A DNA stretch of 29,512 nt from an uncultured Pedobacter sp. (lineage in GTDB: Bacteria; Bacteroidota; Bacteroidia; Sphingobacteriales; Sphingobacteriaceae). The stretch covers positions 1-29,512 of the forward strand of contig CALLKE010000234.1 in assembly GCA_938008555.1 (NCBI GenBank), written 5' to 3'. Position 1 is the first letter of the stretch, and every line of letters begins with the position of its first letter. Under the pieces are notes generated by a model. That model was not told the DNA's origin. It saw only the letters and a list, made by a program, of their open reading frames with translations, and ran no database searches. Below are positions 1 through 6,455 of this stretch, in pieces. The position numbers and the translations under genes are program-made.

Positions 1-469
1 GATATTTTCGATCATATTTTATCCAAATATTACCTATCATACATTTAGATACACTGCCGTCAAATTATCTGCCATAAAATCATTGTTGAATAAAATTTAA
101 ACAGGCTCTAAATGAGATTTATTAAATATAAAATTATCTTCTTTTTGATTTCTAAAAAGACTCATCATACATTTTGATACACCAGCCAGAGATCTTTTCC
201 TACTCTTCATTATTTTAAATAATGAATAATTTTTTTTTCTATTTTAAAATTTGTAAATTAGATTTTAATTAAAAAAAATTAATAATTTCAAATATATTTA
301 AAATAACACTTAATAATTACTAGTAAACCGATCCTAATAGTCACTTTGAGAAATTTCAGCTAAATATAAGCTGTCAATTAGTATATTCTTAAAGTATAAT
401 CAGATCCCCAAAAAATACTAGTATGAGAATAATAATAAATTTGAATAAAATATTAAATTAATATTAATC
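1..469. other. A+T-rich non-coding stretch upstream of the first paralog
   Basis: I see no convincing reading frame, RNA gene or transposase remnant here. The stretch is very A+T-rich and should hold the promoter of the gene starting at 470, but I cannot point to a clear Bacteroidota promoter (TTTG, then TAnnTTTG). The only structure I find is a 19-bp direct repeat at 36-54 and 164-182, listed separately. Confidence 0.6.
36..182. repeat. Pair of 19-bp direct repeats (36-54 and 164-182)
   Basis: The copy at 36-54 reads atcatacatttagatacac and the copy at 164-182 reads atcatacattttgatacac, so they match at 18 of 19 positions. Their starts are 128 bp apart and both are followed by a short C-rich motif (tgcc, cagcc). 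They could be regulator sites or edges of an old duplication or insertion. Nothing else in the window clearly repeats them. Confidence 0.5.
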
Positions 470-2452
470 ATGGCCATACAAGTAGCAGAAACACAAGTAG
501 CATATGTAAAAGTTTTACTAGATAACGAGAGAGTTCCTGAGGGCGCCGCTGCGGAATTTAGATTACCCAATAAGAAATTCCGACGCGCGATAACATATGT
601 TTCTCTTTCCTATTTCCTGGGCTTAGCCCCTGGTGCACGACAGAGCATGATCACAGAGCTTTATGAACTACTGAACATTTGCTTTTTCATGCGGGGGATG
701 ATGAACATGCGTGGCAAGCAATATTATACTAGAGCTGAAGTGGAACAGGCATTACAAATAAAGCCAACATCACAGTTGCCTGGTACACCAGCAGCAGCTG
801 TATTACCAGCAAACAAACAGCCAGCAGCAGCTGTATTACCAGCAGATAAACAGCCAGCAGCAGCTGTATTACCAGCAGATAAACAGCAAGTGGTACAACC
901 AGCTTCACCCAAGCCTGGTGCGTCACCTGGTGCATCACCTGGTGCACGAAAAAATAACACATTTTTTCCACCAATTACACCACCAATTACACCACCAATT
1001 ACACCACCAATTACACCACCAACACGCATAAACAAACTAAATAAAGATCGGATCCCAACAGATGTTTGCATTCATTGGATTGAAATATTAAACAAAAACT
1101 ATAACAGTTCGAACGGCCCGAATAAGGCTGTATTGCTTAGCGTATTAAAAGCGAGAAAATTGCAGTGGATGACACACAATCTAACTGTTCAAGCAATGAA
1201 AAAAGCGCTAATAGAAGACAGTGAGACCCTACAAAAAGCAGGCCTATATCAATTAGCTGGTATTGCTTATAGTGAAACGAATGACTGTTTGTATAATCAT
1301 CTCCCCATAAAAAATGACTATGAATCCATCAAACATCTCTTGGCTGACAACATGTATGGTGCAGCATTTGAGTCGTTCTGGATAGATTCATTAGTTGAGC
1401 GTGGTAAATCAGAAAGCCTTTTTCAAACAATGCAGAAAGTAGGACAAGGCTTAAGTAGGATGCTTAGAGATGATTTAGAAAGAAATTCGAAAGACCCAGG
1501 CTTTGAAAAGAGGACATTTTTTATAGACATCTTAACTTCTGAACTAAAAGGAAACCCTCGATTTTGGAATCACAACGCAACAAGTCTCGAGAAAGTGAAA
1601 ACAGCGGATTATGCTAATGCATGGGAAGAGCTCCATACTGTTTTGAATCAAACAATCAACAATGGTTATAATGTTATCCTTATTCCCAGTTTAATTATAA
1701 TGATATTTATATCATATAGGAAGACATTCGCAAAATTCGAAATCCCAGAACCGATATGGTTTAGAGCCACACAAAATAACTATAACGATATCCTCGATGA
1801 TTATCAAAAAGCAAATGGATTCCGTAATCTCTATGATAAGCGCAGCAAAAACGTTATAACCTCTGGAATTACTCAGATTCACCACCCCCCAACTAATCCA
1901 CAGAGGATTCCACCTTCTATTAGTTCAGAACAGCAGCAGGGGATGAGGAAACGATGGACGCTAGACCGCAAACCTAACTTGTCAGGTGGCTTTTCTAGAA
2001 CGCTATTGGAGCATGGTCTTCCATACGCTGGAGGTGTTTCTGGCTCGTGCAATATTATAGCTGGAACCTTAGTACATCTTATCAAAGATTTGCATATACC
2101 AATAGATGCTAAAGAAGCAATGCTAGCAGCGATGATGTTTGTCGTATACGAAGGGGGGCATAGCATGCATGAGATTTTGTGGACTTTATATGAACGCGAA
2201 TTACGGGGTAATGACAATTTATCATTAAACTTAAAATTAATACCAGAAGGACAGAAAGGTCCTCTACGTGGGCTTTTTGTTTCAGACTATGAATACTTTA
2301 TAAAAATGTTCCAAGGCTCAAAAACTGGTCTTGCTCTAAGTAATGCTCGCAATGATGCTTGGAAAAAAACATTAGAATACTTTAACACATATAGTCCTTA
2401 CAAAAACCTTTTTATCCGAGGAGCGGCTCCTCAAGGTGGGCTTATCTCCTAA
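470..2452 (+). CDS. Unknown 660-aa protein with internal minisatellites; paralog of the next gene
   Basis: I do not recognise a named family. Residues 1-105 form a distinct N-terminal segment with no signal peptide. Residues 106-190 are low-complexity: three 11-residue AAAVLPA[ND]KQP units, three GASP-like units and four PPIT units. From about residue 193 (RIPTDVCIHW) to the end the protein aligns along its whole length with the protein at 3155-4690. Shared landmarks are LKARKLQWM, LLADNMYGAAF, a hydrophobic stretch near 400-416 that may be a membrane segment, GITQIHHPPTNP, LEHG-PxAGGVSG, and GGHSxHE-LWTLY near 560-572. The conserved His/Glu-rich blocks suggest an enzymatic or metal-binding core, but this is inference. 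Lack of a signal peptide, repeats in tandem and IS neighbours would suit a secreted effector or surface protein of a host-associated bacterium. The ATG at 470 is the natural start; no Shine-Dalgarno is visible. Confidence 0.75.
   Translation: MAIQVAETQVAYVKVLLDNERVPEGAAAEFRLPNKKFRRAITYVSLSYFLGLAPGARQSMITELYELLNICFFMRGMMNMRGKQYYTRAEVEQALQIKPTSQLPGTPAAAVLPANKQPAAAVLPADKQPAAAVLPADKQQVVQPASPKPGASPGASPGARKNNTFFPPITPPITPPITPPITPPTRINKLNKDRIPTDVCIHWIEILNKNYNSSNGPNKAVLLSVLKARKLQWMTHNLTVQAMKKALIEDSETLQKAGLYQLAGIAYSETNDCLYNHLPIKNDYESIKHLLADNMYGAAFESFWIDSLVERGKSESLFQTMQKVGQGLSRMLRDDLERNSKDPGFEKRTFFIDILTSELKGNPRFWNHNATSLEKVKTADYANAWEELHTVLNQTINNGYNVILIPSLIIMIFISYRKTFAKFEIPEPIWFRATQNNYNDILDDYQKANGFRNLYDKRSKNVITSGITQIHHPPTNPQRIPPSISSEQQQGMRKRWTLDRKPNLSGGFSRTLLEHGLPYAGGVSGSCNIIAGTLVHLIKDLHIPIDAKEAMLAAMMFVVYEGGHSMHEILWTLYERELRGNDNLSLNLKLIPEGQKGPLRGLFVSDYEYFIKMFQGSKTGLALSNARNDAWKKTLEYFNTYSPYKNLFIRGAAPQGGLIS
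788..886 (+). repeat. 33-bp tandem repeat, 3 units, in frame
   Basis: Units lie at 788-820, 821-853 and 854-886. Units 2 and 3 are identical; unit 1 differs at two bases (aac instead of gat). Each encodes PAAAVLPA[ND]KQ. The multiple-of-three length means copy-number change would lengthen or shorten the linker without breaking the gene. Confidence 0.9.
914..949 (+). repeat. 12-bp tandem repeat, 3 units (PGAS/PGAR)
   Basis: Units cctggtgcgtca (914-925), cctggtgcatca (926-937) and cctggtgcacga (938-949) encode PGAS, PGAS and PGAR. It belongs to the same low-complexity linker as the flanking 33-bp and PPIT repeats. Confidence 0.8.
968..1021 (+). repeat. 12-bp tandem repeat, 4.5 units (PPIT)
   Basis: Four identical units of ccaccaattaca run from 968 to 1015, followed by a half unit to 1021. 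They encode PPIT four times, immediately before the region shared with the downstream paralog. Perfect identity of the units suggests recent expansion by slippage. Confidence 0.9.
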
Positions 2453-2705
2453 ACCATTAGTGACTTAAAAATATGAGACGACCTTACTATTTTCAAAAAT
2501 GAATAATATGAAAACTCAGAGAATAATTCATAGAAATTTTATCTAATCCCTCATCTTAAGAACACTAATCATCAAAGTGAATACACATATTGATGGATAA
2601 TATTTTGAGAAAAAGAGTGGAATTAGAAAGATATCGTTGCAAATTATAGAGCAGCAAATAATTTCAACATAAATATTCGTACAAGACAGTTGAACAAAAG
2701 AGTAA

Positions 2706-3118
2706 AGGATTTCGTACACAGGGATCTGAGATCAAAAACATAGCTAATATTTTAGCAGTTAATAAGAATCTCACATTATGCTTTTCGTGTTTTGCTATCT
2801 TAATTACTGATGTGGATTTGGAATCAAGGCATGAATACTGTCAAAACAAATAAATGAGCTTTATAGTATTTGTATAAAAAAGGCATGGACGCTATATGTT
2901 TAATTGTGCTCATAAAAAAGAAATAGTGGCACTAATTCTGGAGAAGAGAAGTGGAAAAACTGCGAAAGACTTTTTAAACGCCTAAAACATATAAATATCA
3001 ATTTGTAAAGTTTACAGTCCTTGGCAATATTATTTCAGAAAATTCTACTTATCCCTCAACTGGTACTAGTCTCACGAAAGCTAAAAGCATTCACATATGC
3101 ATATATGCAACTCATTTA
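2706..3118 (+). pseudogene. Possible decayed IS1-type transposase remnant
   Basis: The 702-bp gap between the two paralogs has no intact gene. Its + strand frames show fragments resembling an IS1-type InsA/InsB pair in the right order. These are GFRT...IANILAVNKN at about 2706-2780 (like the helix-turn-helix GFR-IGR-LGVS region), then an ELYSICIKKAWTLYV stretch at about 2850-2900. Next come KKEIVALILEKRSGKTAKDF at 2914-2973 and, one frame over, RLFKRLKHI to about 2992. A last piece, LTKAKSIHI, sits near 3071-3097, where InsB proteins carry an SKA-T-T motif. Several stops and frameshifts separate the pieces. The match is by eye and weak at both ends; the 2914-2992 part is the most convincing. 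Confidence 0.4.
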
Positions 3119-3154
3119 AAAAATACCAACGACGAGCACAATAATTCTAGAAAA

Positions 3155-4690
3155 ATGTTTCTAAATCGGATCCCAACAGATGTTTGTATCCATTGGATTA
3201 GCATCTTACAGACAAGCTATAATCATCCATTAGCTGGCAAGAATAAGAGTTTATTACTAGAACTATTAAAAGCACGAAAATTGCAGTGGATGGCGCATAA
3301 CCTAACTATTAAAGCAATGAAGGAGTCACTAAAAAAGGATAGTGGCGCATTGCGAAAAGCGGGTCTATATCAGCTAGCTGATATCGCTTATAACGAATCA
3401 AAGCCATCCAACAATTCTTTGTATAATCATCTTCCTGTCAACAATAATTACGAATCTGTAAAGCATCTCTTAGCTGACAATATGTATGGTGCAGCGTTTG
3501 ATTCATTTTGGATAGATATCTTGGTTGAGCATCGGAATTCGCAAAGCCTTTTTCAAACAATGGAAAAAATAGGACTTGGGTTAAGTAAACTTTTCCACGA
3601 ATTGGATCAGAATCAAAGAAATCGATTTTTAGACAGAATAGTTGAGGAACTAAGAACTGAAACTAACTCTCGATTTTGGCATCGTAACACATCAAATCTG
3701 CAGCAACTGATTCAAGGCACTACTTACGACCAAAAATCAAAAGCACTAGATTTTATCTTGAAGAAACGAATCAATACCGGCTTTGGTGCCATTCTTATAC
3801 CTTATTTAACTATAGTAATCTATTTAGCTTATGGAAGAGCATTGAGTGATGGAAAAAAAAGTGTACCAGAGTGGTTAAAAGTTACTCAAGCTAACTACTA
3901 CAGTATAATCACACCCTATCGGCAGAACAATAGTATCACCTATCCTACCCCCCTTGGTAATGGGAAGCACATTACAACCTCTGGGATTACCCAAATTCAT
4001 CATCCTCCAACTAATCCGATGAAAGATAATCCATTAAATCACAGATGGTCACTCATGCGTGAGCCTCAGTTATCAGGTGCACTTACAAAAATTCAACTGG
4101 AGCATGGTATTCCATTTGCAGGTGGTGTTTCCGGGACAATAAATGGCATAAGTGGTATATTGACACACCTTATTAAAGATTACAAGCTACCAATAGATCC
4201 TAAAGAGGCAATACTAGGAATAATTATGTTTCTTGTATATGATGGTGGCCATAGTATTCATGAAGCTCTGTGGACTTTGTATCAACGTGAATTACAAAAC
4301 CAATACTATCTAACATTAGGCCTACAGTTAACCCCACCAGGAGAAAAGACCCCTCTACGTGGACTTTTTGTTGCAAACTACGAGCACTTTATAAAAATGT
4401 TCCAAGGCTCAGAAACCGGTCGTGTTATAAGTGAGGCTCGCAATGATGCTTGGCAAAAAATACTGCAATATTTTAATACGAATAGTCTTTATAAAAATAC
4501 TTTTGTCCCAGCGTTTCCTAAAATACTTACTAAACCAACCCCACCCATTCAACCAATAGCCCAAAATACTATTAAGCCAATATCACCCTCTCCTTTTAAA
4601 CCAGTAATTCAAAATCCTGCCAAGCCAGCACCTGCTTCTAAACCAATACAAAATCCTGCTGGTGGAAATATTTTCACAAAAAAAACCTGA
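3155..4690 (+). CDS. Unknown 511-aa protein; tandem paralog of the 470-2452 product
   Basis: It starts almost exactly where homology to the upstream gene begins: residue 5 onward is RIPTDVCIHW, and even the DNA (cggatcccaacagatgtttg) is the same. It lacks the upstream copy's N-terminal segment and repeats but has its own proline-rich tail after about residue 448 (KPTPPIQP, KPISPSPFKP, NPAKPAPASKP). Core motifs are conserved: LLADNMYGAAF, a hydrophobic stretch near 211-226, GITQIHHPPTNP, LEHGIPFAGGVSG, and GGHSIHEALWTLY near 364-376. By eye about half of the aligned residues are identical. The frame stays open upstream to 2978 with no ATG before 3155, running into the putative IS1 relic. The gene may therefore be 5'-truncated, or may start at a non-ATG codon. 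Function unknown; possibly an effector, by inference only. Confidence 0.72.
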   Translation: MFLNRIPTDVCIHWISILQTSYNHPLAGKNKSLLLELLKARKLQWMAHNLTIKAMKESLKKDSGALRKAGLYQLADIAYNESKPSNNSLYNHLPVNNNYESVKHLLADNMYGAAFDSFWIDILVEHRNSQSLFQTMEKIGLGLSKLFHELDQNQRNRFLDRIVEELRTETNSRFWHRNTSNLQQLIQGTTYDQKSKALDFILKKRINTGFGAILIPYLTIVIYLAYGRALSDGKKSVPEWLKVTQANYYSIITPYRQNNSITYPTPLGNGKHITTSGITQIHHPPTNPMKDNPLNHRWSLMREPQLSGALTKIQLEHGIPFAGGVSGTINGISGILTHLIKDYKLPIDPKEAILGIIMFLVYDGGHSIHEALWTLYQRELQNQYYLTLGLQLTPPGEKTPLRGLFVANYEHFIKMFQGSETGRVISEARNDAWQKILQYFNTNSLYKNTFVPAFPKILTKPTPPIQPIAQNTIKPISPSPFKPVIQNPAKPAPASKPIQNPAGGNIFTKKT

Positions 4691-4803
4691 AAAATCGTTA
4701 GCAAAGCCCTTTTAGATCACCTTTACTTTAGATTAAAAGCCAAACACTTCTTTACAATATGTATAATTTGAGCATATTATACTATAAACTTAAATCCTCA
4801 AAC

Positions 4804-5744
4804 AGAGGTGGTCTAAAGTTTTAATTTGATAAAAGAAAACCCAGTTAGATATTGAGTTTTGTGGTGTGAAACAAAAAACACTAACATCCGAACTGGGTAT
4901 CCTGAGCAAAGATATGATCGAAGAGCACATTATTCCCCATTTAAGTAAAGGCAATCGCGGCCCAAAGCCGTTAATTCCACTATATCAAATAGTTAGTTTG
5001 GTTCTTTATCGGTTGGATTCGGGTTGTAAATGGCGTCAGCTACCGATTCGTCACTTTGTTCCAGAGGCAGCTATTGGCTGGAAAACGATCTATCATCATT
5101 TCAGGAAATGGACTAAGGATGGATCTTGGCAAAAAAGTTGGATACATCTACTAGCAAGTAATCATAGTGAACTGGATATGTCTAGTGTACAACTGGACGG
5201 GAGTCATACCCCAGCTAAAAAAGGAGGTGAGGCTGTAGGATATCAAGGAAGAAAAGCTTCAAATACCACTAATAGTTTGTTTTTCGCTGATAATTCAGGT
5301 CAAATGATTGCAATGTCTACTCCACAGGACGGGGCTCATCATGACCTTTTTGAGATAGAAAAAGCATTTGAAGAAATGAACCATCAACTAAAATCTGCTG
5401 GAATTGACACAAGAGGCATTTTTCTCAATGCAGATGCTGGATTTGATTCTAATGAACTCAGAAAAATATGTATCCGAAGGGAAATTGAGGCCAACATCAA
5501 AGTGAATCCAAGAAACGTCAAACAAGACAACCAGGAACAGCATTTATTTGATGAAAAGCTATACGAAAAGCGATCAGCAATCGAACGGGCAAATGCTTGG
5601 GTTGATGGATTCAAAGCTTTACTCATTCGGTTTGAAACTACCGTCTCTAGCTGGATGGCAATGCACTGGATCGCTTTTTCTGTCCTTTTTATAAAGAAAA
5701 TTAATAAACGTATTAAAATAACCTGAAAACTTTAGACCGCCTCT
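4804..5744 (+). mobile_element. IS5-family insertion sequence, about 941 bp, apparently intact
   Basis: The left terminal repeat agaggtggtctaaagtttt (4804-4822) and the right repeat aaaactttagaccgcctct (5726-5744) are inverted copies with one mismatch in 19. They enclose a single full-length transposase gene whose stop codon touches the right repeat. I do not see a matching target duplication in the flanks (caaac on the left, acatg on the right). It may be too short to recognise, or lost by recombination or decay. The element separates the unknown paralogs from the beta-oxidation cluster. Confidence 0.88.
4866..5726 (+). CDS. IS5-family DDE transposase
   Basis: This 286-aa single-frame transposase should catalyse excision and insertion of the surrounding element. 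The N-terminal part (about residues 30-95) has the DUF4096-like pattern of IS5 OrfA, with LVLYRLDSGCKWRQLP and TIYHHFRKW. The DDE RNase H-like domain follows: first Asp in QLDGSHTP (about residue 112) with downstream GYQGRKAS, second Asp in NADAGFDS (about 190), and the Glu in the signature YEKRSAIERANAWVDGFK (about 238-255). The start is GTG at 4866, the only sensible initiator ahead of the conserved region. All catalytic positions are present and there is no frameshift, so it may be active. Confidence 0.92.
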   Translation: MKQKTLTSELGILSKDMIEEHIIPHLSKGNRGPKPLIPLYQIVSLVLYRLDSGCKWRQLPIRHFVPEAAIGWKTIYHHFRKWTKDGSWQKSWIHLLASNHSELDMSSVQLDGSHTPAKKGGEAVGYQGRKASNTTNSLFFADNSGQMIAMSTPQDGAHHDLFEIEKAFEEMNHQLKSAGIDTRGIFLNADAGFDSNELRKICIRREIEANIKVNPRNVKQDNQEQHLFDEKLYEKRSAIERANAWVDGFKALLIRFETTVSSWMAMHWIAFSVLFIKKINKRIKIT

Positions 5745-5926
5745 ACATGAATTTGATACATGCATAATTCTTGAGCCACAAGCCCAGTCAACAATTCCAT
5801 TTAAGTATATGGCAAAATAATATCCACACCTATTTTAGTTGAAAATGCCCTATTAACCTGAGTATTTGCTCGTTGCTGGGTTTATCAAAATTTCATTTGC
5901 ACTCTATTTTTTTTATTTACACATTT

Positions 5927-5942
5927 GCTATGCAAGCATAGC
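5927..5942. promoter_or_regulatory. Palindrome just upstream of marR, candidate operator
   Basis: The sequence gctatgc-aa-gcatagc is a perfect inverted repeat with 7-bp arms and a 2-bp centre, ending 5 bp before the marR ATG. MarR-family proteins bind short palindromes over their own promoters, so autoregulation is a reasonable inference. A TTTG at 5896-5899 and a CATTTG at 5922-5927 could be remnants of a Bacteroidota promoter, but the match to TTTG-N19-TAnnTTTG is poor. Confidence 0.45.
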
Positions 5943-5947
5943 TTATA

Positions 5948-6385
5948 ATGCAATCAAAACAAACAATAGATTATTACTTAAAGATAGCCTGGCAGAGTAT
6001 TGCAAATAGCTATAATCAAATAGGTGCTGAGTTTGAGATTACCCAAGCTGTTGGATATATGCTCATCCATGTCCATAAAGAAGGGACAGCTGTTTCTCAA
6101 ATAGCTTCTCTTCTTGGTTTAAAATCTACAAGCCTTTCTCGTATGCTGAACAATATGGAGAAACAAGCCCTTGTCTACCGGGAGGTGGATCCCAATGATA
6201 GGCGTTCAGTAAAGATATTTTTAACAGAAAAGGGCAAACGAAAAAGACAGATCGCCAAAAAGGTGGTACAAGACTTTAATGAATATTTGAATATACATAT
6301 TGGTGAGAATGAACGTTTACAATTAATAGCAAGCCTAAAAAAGATTAATCAATTAACTCTCGCATATAAGCCTAAACCATCATGA
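5948..6385 (+). CDS. MarR-family transcriptional regulator, probable regulator of the fad genes
   Basis: A 145-aa DNA-binding regulator with the MarR winged helix. The HTH covers about residues 55-85 (AVSQIASLLGLKSTSLSRMLNNMEKQALV). The wing carries the family hallmark DPNDRRSVKIFLTEKGK (about 90-106), and helices for dimerisation flank it. Length is normal. It sits 70 bp upstream of fadN on the same strand, a linkage common in Bacteroidota beta-oxidation clusters, so it probably responds to acyl-CoA or fatty acid and controls the genes downstream. The effector is not deducible from sequence. A palindrome lies directly before its start codon, suggesting it controls its own promoter. Confidence 0.88.
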   Translation: MQSKQTIDYYLKIAWQSIANSYNQIGAEFEITQAVGYMLIHVHKEGTAVSQIASLLGLKSTSLSRMLNNMEKQALVYREVDPNDRRSVKIFLTEKGKRKRQIAKKVVQDFNEYLNIHIGENERLQLIASLKKINQLTLAYKPKPS

Positions 6386-6455
6386 ATAATTGCGCTCATA
6401 AGCTTTAGAGCCCATGATTGGCCCATTCAGGAACAAATTAAATACATGAAAAACA

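Noticed and set aside
724..1071. Long open frames on the - strand opposite the first paralog (VIGGVIGGVIGG and LLVIQLLL repeats)
   Set aside because: They are the mirror of the + strand minisatellites. Repeat units whose length is a multiple of three keep all frames open, and the protein composition is pure repeat.
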